Shown: positions 8,027 through 15,921 of the stretch, piece by piece
Position numbering within the stretch: the first letter of the stretch is position 1
Layout: every line of letters starts with the position of its first letter
NCBI RefSeq assembly: GCF_039871655.1
Contig: NZ_JBDPLZ010000007.1
Span: 1 to 64,000, forward strand
Reading direction: 5' to 3'
DNA length: 64,000 bases
From: Actinocorallia sp039871655
GTDB taxonomy: Bacteria; Actinomycetota; Actinomycetes; Streptosporangiales; Streptosporangiaceae
Position numbers and translations under genes: made by a program
The notes under the pieces: generated by a model
Databases searched by the model: none
The model's input: the letters and a program-made list of their open reading frames with translations, nothing else
What the model was told of the DNA's origin: nothing

Positions 8027-9403
8027 ATGTCCGTGAAGTGGGAGATCCGGCATCGGGGACTGGAGGAACTCCTGTCCCGGCCGCTGCTGGAGAGCATCTG
8101 GAAGCGGCGCACCCACCGGGTGAGCCGGGGCGCGAACGTCCCGGCGGGCTCGATGGGCTACCGCTCGCCGCACCGGCCGATGCCGCTGGACGACCTGGAG
8201 GAGGCGGTGCTCATCGCGCTCACCGGCTGCTCCGGGCTGACCATGCCGGACCGGCCGTTCCAGGACCCGCGCGACGGCAAGCCGATCATGGCCAAGCCCA
8301 ACCTCACCATGGCGGGGCGGACCGCGGGCAGCCCCGACAACGCGCAGGGCACCCACTTCTTCATGATCAACGACGCGGGCACCTACTACCTGCGGAAGCT
8401 TCCGCCCGCGCCGGACCTGCCGTTCACCGCCGACACCCTGCTGGAACGGGCGCGGCAGGCCAAGGTGAAGATCCTGGACCGCCGGCTGGACGTCCCCGAG
8501 GGCATGCGGGACTTCCCCGCCTACCTGGACTCCAACCGGTTCCTGTCCAACCTTCCGGGCAGCACGGTCTTCCTGCCGGTCGTGGACCTGTCGCACCAGT
8601 ACATCAACGCGCTGATGTACCTGCTGACCCAGCCGGACGGCGCCCGGCCCGTCTTCGTCGACGACCGGAACCTCTACCGCCCCGCCGGGGTGCGCAAATG
8701 GATCCGGAACGGCTTCCTGAACCAGGACATCAAGGTCCCGCTCGGGGCGCTCGGCGCGATGCGCACCCAGATCGAGGCCGACCTGCTGCTGCAGAACCTC
8801 ATGCTGGCGGCCGACGCGATGGGCCTGGGCGCCTGGATCCACGCCACGATCCATCCGCTGATCATGCTGGGGGATCCCAGGTTCTCCCGGAAGTACGGCC
8901 GCATGCTGGGTTTCGACTTCGTCACCCCGCGCTGGCGGCCGGCGGACCTCCTGCGCTGGCACGTCCCGCTGCCGAAGTACGCCTCGCTGCGCTCCCACCC
9001 GGTCGGGCTCCGCTTCCGCGGCGAACACCTCATCAAGGCCGCCTGCCCGCCCAACCACCCGTCCATGGCCGAGGCCGTGGACGCCGTCGTACGCGAGAAG
9101 TTCGGTCCCGGCGGCGTCTACTCCGATCCCGAGGTCTTCTCCCGCATCTACAAGGGCGACTACGGGCGGCGCTACCTGGCCGAGGCCAGCGAGTACGACC
9201 CCCGCGTCATCGCCTGCGCGAAAGACGTCTGCGTCTACATCCACCAGACCCACGGCCGCTTCCCGGCCCACACCGAGGCCGTCCACGTCCCCGGAGTCTG
9301 GCTCCAGACCCACCACGTCGAGACGGAGTACTACGAGCGCTTCTTCACCAGCGGCATGACCGACGCCCACGAACGCCACGCCGCCCAGTGGCACGCCATT
9401 TGA
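8027..9403 (+). CDS. Large nitroreductase-family flavoprotein
   Basis: A 458-residue protein of the nitroreductase (SagB-like) fold. Near the N-terminus an Arg-rich segment KRRTHRVSRG is followed by DLEEAVLIALTGCSG. The central part has LLLQNLMLAADAMGLGAW, the usual helix of FMN nitroreductases. It is about twice the size of simple nitroreductases and has extra segments, with a C-terminal region rich in Tyr, His and charged residues. GGAGG lies just upstream of ATG 8027, and the gap to the dioxygenase stop is 14 bases, so they are co-transcribed. It probably uses FMN to reduce or oxidise a product of the fusion enzyme; no substrate can be named. Confidence 0.75.
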   Translation: MSVKWEIRHRGLEELLSRPLLESIWKRRTHRVSRGANVPAGSMGYRSPHRPMPLDDLEEAVLIALTGCSGLTMPDRPFQDPRDGKPIMAKPNLTMAGRTAGSPDNAQGTHFFMINDAGTYYLRKLPPAPDLPFTADTLLERARQAKVKILDRRLDVPEGMRDFPAYLDSNRFLSNLPGSTVFLPVVDLSHQYINALMYLLTQPDGARPVFVDDRNLYRPAGVRKWIRNGFLNQDIKVPLGALGAMRTQIEADLLLQNLMLAADAMGLGAWIHATIHPLIMLGDPRFSRKYGRMLGFDFVTPRWRPADLLRWHVPLPKYASLRSHPVGLRFRGEHLIKAACPPNHPSMAEAVDAVVREKFGPGGVYSDPEVFSRIYKGDYGRRYLAEASEYDPRVIACAKDVCVYIHQTHGRFPAHTEAVHVPGVWLQTHHVETEYYERFFTSGMTDAHERHAAQWHAI

Positions 9404-9429
9404 CCGTCACCGGAACGGAGAGCAGCGCC

Positions 9430-11136
9430 ATGAAGGTTTACGAGGCCATCGTCAAGGGGCTCGAGGACATCGGAGTGGGAGCCGCCTTCGGCGGGGCGGG
9501 GGAGAACGCCTCCGGGCTGATGCTGGCGCTCGAGGACTCCGAGCGGATCCGGCCGGTCATCACCAGGCACGAGCAGGCCGCCTCGTTCATGGCGTGCGGG
9601 TACGCGATGTACAGCGGGAACCTGGGATTCTGCTTCGCCACGTCGGGGCCCGGGGCGTTCAACCTGTTCTCCGGCCTGGCCATGGCGCTGGCCGACTCCA
9701 CTCCCGTCCTCGCCGTGTCGGGGTACGCCAACCGGAGGTGGCAGGGGTGGGGCTCGCTGAACGAGACGTCGGGAATGAGCGGGACACCCGACTCGCAGGC
9801 GATGTTCGCGGCGACGACCAAGAAGTCCTACCTGCTCGGCGACGCCGCGGACACCTTCGACGTGCTCGAGGAGGCCGTCAACATCGCGTTCGAGGGGCGG
9901 CCGGGACCGGTGCACATCCATGTCCCGGGGGATCTGAGCGAGCGGGGCGTGGAGGTCTCCGGCATCCGGCCCGTCCGGCTCGACGTCGCGCCCGTCCTGC
10001 CCGACCCGGTGCGGGTGGAGGAGATCGCCACCGTGCTGGCCCAGGCCGTGGCCCGGCGCGAGCGCGTCGTGGTCCTCGCCGGGTTCGGCGCCGTCCGCAG
10101 CGGGGCCGGCGCCGAGGTGAAGCGGCTGGTCGAACGTTTCCAGTTCCCGCTGCTGACCACCCTGGACGGCAAGGGCATCATCTCGGAGGGGCATCCGCTG
10201 TCGCTGGGCGTCTTCGCCGACAGCGGCCACGCGAGCGCGTGGAAGGCCTTCCGGGATGCCGACGTCGTGCTGTGCGTCGGCAACTCGCTCAACCAGCACG
10301 CCACGTTCGACTACCGCGAGGACCTCTTCGACGGCAAGCTGCTCATCCACATCAACATCTCGGAGACCGAGTTCCACAAGGCCTACAAGCCGGACCACGC
10401 CCTGCTGTCCGACGCCCGCCCGGCGGTGGCGGCGCTCGTCGAGGCGCTGGAGCGCAAGGTCGGCGAGGTCCCGCCCGCCGAGGTCCGCGGCAGGGACTGG
10501 GAGGCCCGGCGCATCGTGCACCTCACCGGCCAGATCCATCCGGGCGAGCTGGCGCAGGCGATCGGCCGCATGCTGCCGCCCCGCGCGATCCTCCTGGCCG
10601 ACGCCGGCGCGCACGCCCCCTGGCTCGGCTACTACGTGGAGCTGGAGGAGGGCCAGAACTTCCGCAAGTCGGGCTCGTTCGGCGCGATGGCCGGCCATGT
10701 CAACGGCGCCATCGGCGCTAAGATCGCCCACCCGGACCGGACCGTCGTCGTCGGCTGCGGCGACGGCTGCTACGCGATGTCCGGTTTCGAGCTGATGACC
10801 GCCGTCGAACACCGGATCCCCGTCATCTGGGTCGTCTTCAACGACGGCGAGTTCAAGCTCATCAAGCTCCACCAGCTCTCCACCTACGGGAAGTCGGCCC
10901 TGACGGACTTCCAGAACCCCGACTTCGCCGCCTACGCCCGCCTCTGCGGCGCCGACGGCCACAGCGTCCGCACCCTGGAGGAGTTCGAGGACGCCTTCCG
11001 CTCCGCCCTGTCCTCGGGCCGTCCCACCGTCATCGACGCCCACATCACCCGCTGGGCCGTCCCCCACTACAGCCCCTCCCCCGAAGGCGTCATCGCGGGC
11101 CTCGTCGAGGCCGTCGAAGACCGTCTCCGAGGCTGA
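9430..11136 (+). CDS. ThDP-dependent enzyme, acetolactate synthase-like
   Basis: A 568-residue three-domain thiamine diphosphate enzyme. The activating Glu is in ITRHEQAASFMACGYA (residues about 46-61). SGPGAFNLFSGLAMA follows. The cofactor motif GCGDGCYAMSGFE with the downstream FND is near residues 438-478. It resembles acetolactate synthase large subunits and related C-C lyases/ligases such as 2-hydroxyacyl-CoA lyase, but no regulatory small subunit or ilvC lies nearby, so a role in branched-chain synthesis is unlikely. It follows the nitroreductase by 26 bases. It could cleave or join an aldehyde or 2-hydroxyacyl product made by the dioxygenase; this is inference. Confidence 0.82.
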   Translation: MKVYEAIVKGLEDIGVGAAFGGAGENASGLMLALEDSERIRPVITRHEQAASFMACGYAMYSGNLGFCFATSGPGAFNLFSGLAMALADSTPVLAVSGYANRRWQGWGSLNETSGMSGTPDSQAMFAATTKKSYLLGDAADTFDVLEEAVNIAFEGRPGPVHIHVPGDLSERGVEVSGIRPVRLDVAPVLPDPVRVEEIATVLAQAVARRERVVVLAGFGAVRSGAGAEVKRLVERFQFPLLTTLDGKGIISEGHPLSLGVFADSGHASAWKAFRDADVVLCVGNSLNQHATFDYREDLFDGKLLIHINISETEFHKAYKPDHALLSDARPAVAALVEALERKVGEVPPAEVRGRDWEARRIVHLTGQIHPGELAQAIGRMLPPRAILLADAGAHAPWLGYYVELEEGQNFRKSGSFGAMAGHVNGAIGAKIAHPDRTVVVGCGDGCYAMSGFELMTAVEHRIPVIWVVFNDGEFKLIKLHQLSTYGKSALTDFQNPDFAAYARLCGADGHSVRTLEEFEDAFRSALSSGRPTVIDAHITRWAVPHYSPSPEGVIAGLVEAVEDRLRG

Positions 11137-11148
11137 GGAGAAGCGGTT

Positions 11149-11168
11149 CCCCGCCCGGCCGGGCGGGG
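11149..11168. terminator. Bidirectional GC palindrome
   Basis: A perfect 20-base palindrome (CCCCGCCCGG followed by its complement) fills the gap between the convergent ThDP-enzyme and DUF2470 genes. There is no clear T run, as is common for actinomycete terminators. Confidence 0.6.
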
Positions 11169-11951
11169 TCAGGCGGCGGGGTGGCGGGCCGTGTGGAAGA
11201 GGCGGTGGTAGGCGCGGCGGAGCGAGGCCATGTCCGTCGCGGCTTCGGGGAAGCCGAAGCGCAGGTCGAAGGGCGGAGGGGTGGAGGCGCCGGGAGCCGA
11301 GCAGCGGACCCGCAGGCCGAAGCGGTCCAGGCCCACGGCCCGGACGGAGGGCATGGGGGTGATGTCGCCGAGCCGGTGCCGGAGCAGCGACTGGAGTTCG
11401 TCCCGGTGGTGGGAGTCCAGGTGGGAGACGAGGCCGGGCTCCATCGCGACGAACGGGTCGGGGGACGCCTCCGCGTAGTCCTCCGGTTCGATGATGGATT
11501 CGCCCCACATGTCCTCCAAGTGCACTTCGGCGACCTCCAGGGACAGGATCGTCCACTCCGGTTCCTCTCCCGACACGGGGACGCGCACCCCGATGTCGAG
11601 CAGGTCGGGGCGGGGGTGCAGGCGGGAGATGCGGACGGCGGCCTCGCGCCGGGACTCCACCGGGACCTCGGTCACCCAGCCGTGCAGCCAGGCCGTGCCG
11701 CGCATCCGGTCGGGCAGCGGCGTCGGCGCCAGGTCCGTGATCTGCAGGGTGACGGGCAGGTCGCGGGCGTGCTCCAGGCTCCGCACCACCTGGGAGGAGC
11801 GGGGCATGAGCAGCAGCGGGGAGCCGTCGGGGCCCGTCGCGTGCGCGGCGACGAGCTCCTCGGGCAGGTCGAGTGCGGTCAGCGAGCCGCCGGCGACGCC
11901 GTAGGCGAGGGTGCGTGCCCGCTCCGCGGGTCCAGGTCTGCGGGTCACCAT
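11169..11951 (-). CDS. HugZ-like DUF2470 protein
   Basis: A 260-residue protein. The N-terminal half has a split-barrel-like pattern (GSPLLLMPRSSQVVRSLEHA, then LPVTLQITDL, then RMRGTAWLHGWVTEV). The C-terminal half has HLDSHHRDELQSLLRHRLGD and IGDITPMPSVRAVGLDRFG-like elements of DUF2470. This combination is found in HugZ-type heme-utilisation or heme-degrading proteins and their relatives. The gene points away from the S4 paralogue, and a near-consensus iron box lies 35 bases before its ATG. Induction under iron limitation is therefore likely. Heme binding itself is not demonstrated. Confidence 0.78.
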   Translation of the reverse strand: MVTRRPGPAERARTLAYGVAGGSLTALDLPEELVAAHATGPDGSPLLLMPRSSQVVRSLEHARDLPVTLQITDLAPTPLPDRMRGTAWLHGWVTEVPVESRREAAVRISRLHPRPDLLDIGVRVPVSGEEPEWTILSLEVAEVHLEDMWGESIIEPEDYAEASPDPFVAMEPGLVSHLDSHHRDELQSLLRHRLGDITPMPSVRAVGLDRFGLRVRCSAPGASTPPPFDLRFGFPEAATDMASLRRAYHRLFHTARHPAA

Positions 11952-11986
11952 CGGCTCCTTCTGAGGCAGGACAGGACGGGAGTGAA

Positions 11987-12005
11987 TTAGGTTAGGCTAG
12001 CCTTA
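11987..12005. promoter_or_regulatory. DtxR/IdeR-type iron box
   Basis: TTAGGTTAGGCTAGCCTTA differs at two of 19 positions from the IdeR/DmdR consensus TTAGGTTAGGCTAACCTAA. It lies between two divergent genes, the DUF2470 protein and an S4 paralogue, and could repress both when iron is plentiful. An additional TTAGGCATACCTCA stretch follows to about 12020 and may be a weaker half-box. Confidence 0.8.
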
Positions 12006-12035
12006 CTTAGGCATACCTCATCACAAAGGAGCGAC

Positions 12036-12644
12036 ATGAACAACCCCCGGCCGAAGGCGAAGCTCTCCCGCGCGCTCGGCATCCCGCTCACGCCCAAGTG
12101 CGTGAAGTACTTCGAGGCCCGCCCCTACCCTCCGGGCGTGCACGGCCGGGGCCGCAAGAAGGACTCCCCCTACAAGGCGCAACTCCTGGAGAAGCAGCGC
12201 CTGCGCGCGCAGTACAACATCCGCGAGGCGCAGCTCCGCCTGGCCTTCGACCGGGCGCGCAAGGTGGACGGCAAGACCGGCGAGGCACTGCTGGTCGACC
12301 TCGAGCGGCGACTGGACGCCCTGGTGCTGCGCGCCGGCTTCGCCCGGACCATCTACCAGGCCCGCCAGTTCGTCGTGCACCGCCACATCCTGGTCAACGG
12401 CAGGCGCGTGGACCGCCCCTCCTACCGGCTGCGGCCGGGCGACTTCATCTCCGTCGCCGAGAAGAGCCGCGCGCTGCTCCCCTTCCAGACCGCCGCGCAG
12501 GGCGGCTACACCCCCGCGGTTCCGGCGCCCTATCTGGACGTGCGGACCGAGGCGCTGCTCGCCCGGCTGGAGCGGCTGCCCGAGCGGCGGGAGATCCCGG
12601 TCGTCTGCGACGAGCAGCAGGTCGTGGAGTTCTACAGCCGTTGA
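12036..12644 (+). CDS. rpsD: Ribosomal protein S4 paralogue without zinc cysteines
   Basis: A 202-residue S4 protein: RPYPPGVHGRGRKKDS, EKQRLRAQYNIREAQLR, and the S4 RNA-binding core ARQFVVHRHILVNGRRVD. Family members with a zinc site carry several N-terminal Cys; here only Cys22 is present. AAAGGAG lies four bases before ATG 12036. The gene stands alone, outside any S13-S11-rpoA cluster, and starts just downstream of an iron box. It is therefore probably an accessory S4 used under iron limitation, while a main rpsD would lie elsewhere. That last point cannot be checked in this window. Confidence 0.88.
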   Translation: MNNPRPKAKLSRALGIPLTPKCVKYFEARPYPPGVHGRGRKKDSPYKAQLLEKQRLRAQYNIREAQLRLAFDRARKVDGKTGEALLVDLERRLDALVLRAGFARTIYQARQFVVHRHILVNGRRVDRPSYRLRPGDFISVAEKSRALLPFQTAAQGGYTPAVPAPYLDVRTEALLARLERLPERREIPVVCDEQQVVEFYSR

Positions 12645-12674
12645 GGGACCGCAACGACCACAGAGTCCCCCTTC

Positions 12675-14477
12675 ATGTGCTTATGTACTGGTGTGGAGCA
12701 TGGGAAGGCCCGTCTGATCGCGGGACGCTATCGACTTCTGGCCCTGCTGGGCGAAGGAAGCATGGGAGCCGCATGGCGCGCCCACGACGAGTACATGCGC
12801 CGTGACGTGGCGCTGAAGCAGCTTCGCCTGCCCGCCGCCGCCGCGCACCAGCGCGGGGTGCTGGTCGCCCGCATGGAACGCGAGGCCCGCGCCGCCGGAA
12901 GGCTGCGCCACCCCGGCATCATCACGGTCTACGACCAGTTCCGGGACGAGGAGGACCTCCCCTGGATCGTCATGGACCTGGTGCCCGGCCCGTCCCTGGC
13001 CGGGGTGCTGGAGTCCGCCGGGCCCGTCTCCCCCGAGGAGGCGGGCCGGATCGGCGCGCACGTCGCCGGGGCCCTGGCCGTCGCGCACCGCGAGGGCGTC
13101 GTCCACCGCGACATCAAGCCCGGCAACATCCTCCTGGACGAGGGCCAGGCGATCCTCACCGACTTCGGCATCGCCACCCTCGATGACGCCTCCGCCGTGC
13201 TGACCGCCACCGGCATGATCGTGGGCACCCCCGCCTACCTCGCGCCCGAGCAGATCAGGGGCGAGGGCGCCACCCCCGCCTCCGACCTGTGGTCGCTGGG
13301 CGCCACCCTCTACACCGCCGTGGAGGGCCGCGCCCCCTTCCAGGCCCCCAACACCGCGGCCCTGCTCTTCGCCATCAGCCGGGCCGAACCCGAACCGCCG
13401 CGCAACGCCGGGCCGCTGGCCTCCGTGCTGCAGGCCCTGATGAACCCCGACCCGGCCGCCCGCCCCACCGCCCAGGAGGCCGCCGCGCTGCTGAGCGCCA
13501 CGCCCTCCCCCGCCTCTTCTCCGACCGTGTTCCGCGCCCCCTCCGCGGCCTCCGTCGCCCCCACCGCCCACTGCGTCCTGGCCCCCGAGCCGTCCGGGCC
13601 TCCGCTGGAAGGCCACACCAACGGGATCCGGGCCGTGGCGTTCAGTCCGAACGGGCGGCTGCTGGCCAGCGGCGACAGCGACGGCACGATGTGCCTGTGG
13701 GACGTGGAGCGCCGCGGCCCCGCCGCCCCTCCCGTCTTCAGCCGCTCCGGTGTGATCGACGCGGTCGCCTTCAGCCCCGACGGGCGGCTCCTGGCCAGCA
13801 GCGGCGACGACGCGGTGCGCCTGTGGGACGCCTCGACCCTCGCCCCCGCCGCCGATCCCCTCCGCGGCCACACCCATGCGATCCGCTCGGTGGCCTTCAG
13901 CCCCGACGGGCGGCTGCTGGCCAGCGGCGGCACCGACGGGACCGTCCGCGTGTGGGACCTGACCAGCCCCACCCCCGTCTCGGTGTTCCGGCACTCCGGC
14001 TGGGTCCTGTCGGTGGCGTTCAGCCCCGACGGACGGCTCCTGGCCGCGGGCAGCAGCGAGGGCGTCATCCGGCTGTGGGACATGACCGCCCACGCCCCCT
14101 TCGGCCTCCCCCTCCACGACCACGAGGGCTCGGTCGCCTGCGTGGCGTTCAGCCCCGACGGGCGGCTGCTCGCCGGCTGCGGCAGCGACCGGACCGTCCG
14201 GCTGTGGGACGCCTCGACCCTCGCGTCCGTCGGCAGGCCGCTGCGCGACCACGACGGCTGGCTCCTGTCCCTGGCGTTCAGCCCCGACGGGCGGCTCCTG
14301 GCCGGAGGCGGCGAGGCGGGAACGGTCCTGCTGTGGGACATGGCGACCCGCACCCCGCTGGAGCACTCCCTGAACACCCGCGACGGCTCGGTCGAGGCCC
14401 TGGCCTTCAGCCCCGACGGCTCCCTGCTGGCCACCGGCGGCAGCGGGCAGTCCCTCCTGCTGTGGGGGATCTCCTGA
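12675..14477 (+). CDS. Ser/Thr protein kinase with seven WD40 repeats
   Basis: A 600-residue protein. Residues about 15-270 are a Hanks-type kinase with GEGSMGAAW, Lys48 in VALKQL, HRDIKPGN with Asp146, DFG with Asp163, and APEQ. After a Pro/Ala-rich linker come seven WD40 repeats (about 310-600), each with the near-identical core AFSPDGRLLA and a closing LWD, enough for one seven-bladed propeller. No membrane helix is seen, so it is cytoplasmic, unlike PknB-type receptors. The start is uncertain: ATG 12675 or in-frame GTG 12693, neither with a strong ribosome site. The propeller probably docks a partner or substrate. Confidence 0.9.
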   Translation: MCLCTGVEHGKARLIAGRYRLLALLGEGSMGAAWRAHDEYMRRDVALKQLRLPAAAAHQRGVLVARMEREARAAGRLRHPGIITVYDQFRDEEDLPWIVMDLVPGPSLAGVLESAGPVSPEEAGRIGAHVAGALAVAHREGVVHRDIKPGNILLDEGQAILTDFGIATLDDASAVLTATGMIVGTPAYLAPEQIRGEGATPASDLWSLGATLYTAVEGRAPFQAPNTAALLFAISRAEPEPPRNAGPLASVLQALMNPDPAARPTAQEAAALLSATPSPASSPTVFRAPSAASVAPTAHCVLAPEPSGPPLEGHTNGIRAVAFSPNGRLLASGDSDGTMCLWDVERRGPAAPPVFSRSGVIDAVAFSPDGRLLASSGDDAVRLWDASTLAPAADPLRGHTHAIRSVAFSPDGRLLASGGTDGTVRVWDLTSPTPVSVFRHSGWVLSVAFSPDGRLLAAGSSEGVIRLWDMTAHAPFGLPLHDHEGSVACVAFSPDGRLLAGCGSDRTVRLWDASTLASVGRPLRDHDGWLLSLAFSPDGRLLAGGGEAGTVLLWDMATRTPLEHSLNTRDGSVEALAFSPDGSLLATGGSGQSLLLWGIS

Positions 14478-14480
14478 CGC

Positions 14481-14951
14481 CTACCCCAGGGAGGGCAGTT
14501 CCCTGCGGCCCCTGGCCTCCAGCAGGAGCAGGGAGTCCTTCAGCACGGCCCGCTGCCCGTCGCTGAGCGGCCCGGAGAAGAACTCCCGCAGCACCTCGCT
14601 GTGCACGAGCATGGCGCGGTGCAGCGTCTCGCGCCCGCGGTCGGTGAGGGAGGCGTGCTGGACCCTGCGGTCGGTGGGAGAGGTCTCGCGGACGAGCAGC
14701 CCGGCCTTCTCCATCCGGTTGGCCAGGCGGGTCATGCCGCCACTGGTGAGGATCATCTCCTGGGCCAGATGGCTCATCGACCGGCAGCCGTCGTTCAGCC
14801 GCAGCAGCACCTCGAACATGACGTGGGTGACGCCCACGCGCCGCTCCAGCGCCCGGCCCACGATGCGTTCCAGGCGGGTCGTCGCGCTCAGCAACAGCCC
14901 GAACTCCCGGACCAGCTGCTCGTCCGGGATGCGCTCCGAGTCGGCGTCCAC
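14481..14951 (-). CDS. MarR-family regulator
   Basis: A 156-residue winged-helix protein. The recognition region is MSHLAQEMILTSGGMTRLANRMEKAGLLVRE, followed by wing residues SPTDRRVQHASLTDRGRE, the classic MarR pattern. It starts with a GTG at 14951. It ends convergently three bases from the WD40 kinase stop, so its target is not evident. It could act on the adjacent Mce operon or on itself. Confidence 0.88.
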   Translation of the reverse strand: MDADSERIPDEQLVREFGLLLSATTRLERIVGRALERRVGVTHVMFEVLLRLNDGCRSMSHLAQEMILTSGGMTRLANRMEKAGLLVRETSPTDRRVQHASLTDRGRETLHRAMLVHSEVLREFFSGPLSDGQRAVLKDSLLLLEARGRRELPSLG

Positions 14952-14993
14952 CGTGGTCCCACTTTCTGTCCACCCGGGTCCCGCCCTATGGAA

Positions 14994-15025
14994 AAACCCC
15001 CGGACAAGAAGGTATCCGGGGGTTT
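14994..15025 (-). terminator. Intrinsic terminator of the Mce operon
   Basis: An 11-base-pair stem (AAACCCCCGGA with TCCGGGGGTTT), ten-base loop, followed on the minus strand by a run of T. It lies 22 bases after the stop of the Mce-associated protein. Confidence 0.85.
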
Positions 15026-15047
15026 CGCCGAGCGGAATCGAAAGCCG

Positions 15048-15902
15048 TCAGTTCTTCTCGTCCTTCTCCGTCTTCTTCGTCTCCGACGGGGAGGGCGAGG
15101 TAGCCCCGCTCGGAACGGCGCCCGTGGCCGCGTTCGAGGCGTTCTCGCTCCCCGCCGGGACCATCGAGCTGATCATCCACTCGCCGTCCCGCTTGATCAG
15201 GCCGAGGGTCAGGTGGCTCTTGCTGATCGTCTGGGGCTCGCTCAGCGCGGAGGACTCGCCCCGCAGGTCGAACACCAGGACGGCGCTCGCCAGGTTCCCG
15301 TCGACCGAACCGACGTAGACGGCGTAGGTGGTGGACTCCAGCTTGGTCTTCTGCGACTTCAGCTGCTCGCGGAGGGCGCCCAGGTCCACCTTCTTGCGCT
15401 CCTCGAGCGCGTCGCCGACCAGATAGGTCATCGCCTTCTTGTTGGCGCTCTCGACGTCGTCATACGAGTAGGTGGCCATCACGTTGCCGAAGGCCGTGAT
15501 GCGGGCGATGAGCTCCTTGCGCTCTCCCGCGGCGCCGGCCGCCGACCGCCACTGGAACAGGGCGAACCCGGCGAGCAGCGCCAGGACGACGACCGCGGCC
15601 GTCAGCAGGGTGGTGGTCCTGCCGCCCCCGGCGGACGGCACCGCCGGAAGCCTCGCCTTCGCGGGCTTCTCCCGGACCGGCTTCGCCGCCGGCTCCGGCT
15701 CGCCTTCCGCCCCGACGCCGTCCTCGGCCTTGAGGAGGGTGACCGCCGCTTCGTCCTTCTTCCCGGAATCCTCAGAGCCCTTGGGGTCCTCGGCGCCCTC
15801 GGCCCGTTCCGCGGTCGTCTCGTCGAGCTCCTCGTCGTCGAGGATCTCGATCACCCGGACGCGTCGTGCGGGCTTCTTGTCCGGCCCAGTGGTGGTGCTC
15901 AC
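15048..15902 (-). CDS. Mce-associated membrane protein (Mas)
   Basis: A 284-residue protein with a long acidic, Pro/Ala-rich cytoplasmic N-terminus, one membrane helix at about 99-115 (LLTAAVVVLALLAGFALF), and an extracytoplasmic domain of the Mce-associated (Mas) type, with the pattern ATYSYDDVESANKKAMTYLV and LTLGLIKRDGEWMISSM. The C-terminus is a Thr/Ser/Lys-rich tail. Mas proteins help assemble or stabilise Mce lipid transporters. GTG 15902 has GAGGAGA six bases upstream. It is the last gene of the Mce operon, 19 bases after mceF. Confidence 0.85.
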   Translation of the reverse strand: MSTTTGPDKKPARRVRVIEILDDEELDETTAERAEGAEDPKGSEDSGKKDEAAVTLLKAEDGVGAEGEPEPAAKPVREKPAKARLPAVPSAGGGRTTTLLTAAVVVLALLAGFALFQWRSAAGAAGERKELIARITAFGNVMATYSYDDVESANKKAMTYLVGDALEERKKVDLGALREQLKSQKTKLESTTYAVYVGSVDGNLASAVLVFDLRGESSALSEPQTISKSHLTLGLIKRDGEWMISSMVPAGSENASNAATGAVPSGATSPSPSETKKTEKDEKN

Positions 15903-15921
15903 TCAGTTCTCCTCGGGGTGT

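Noticed and set aside
4499..9403. A continuous forward open frame of about 1,630 codons across the lipase and dioxygenase genes
   Set aside because: Up to 8026 it overlaps the better-supported lipase and dioxygenase frames and its product is Arg/Pro-rich with no domains. Only its last part, from ATG 8027, is real: the nitroreductase.
8038..9429. Forward frame running into the ThDP enzyme from within the nitroreductase
   Set aside because: The stretch before ATG 9430 is a shifted reading of the nitroreductase; the ThDP family begins at MKVYEAIVKGLE.
11987..12020. Zur box controlling the zinc-free S4 gene
   Set aside because: The sequence fits the DtxR/IdeR iron box and not the AT-rich TGAAAATCATTTTCA-type Zur site.
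13600..14477. Regularly spaced near-identical DNA repeats
   Set aside because: They are the WD40 repeats of one protein, in frame and coding, not a CRISPR array.
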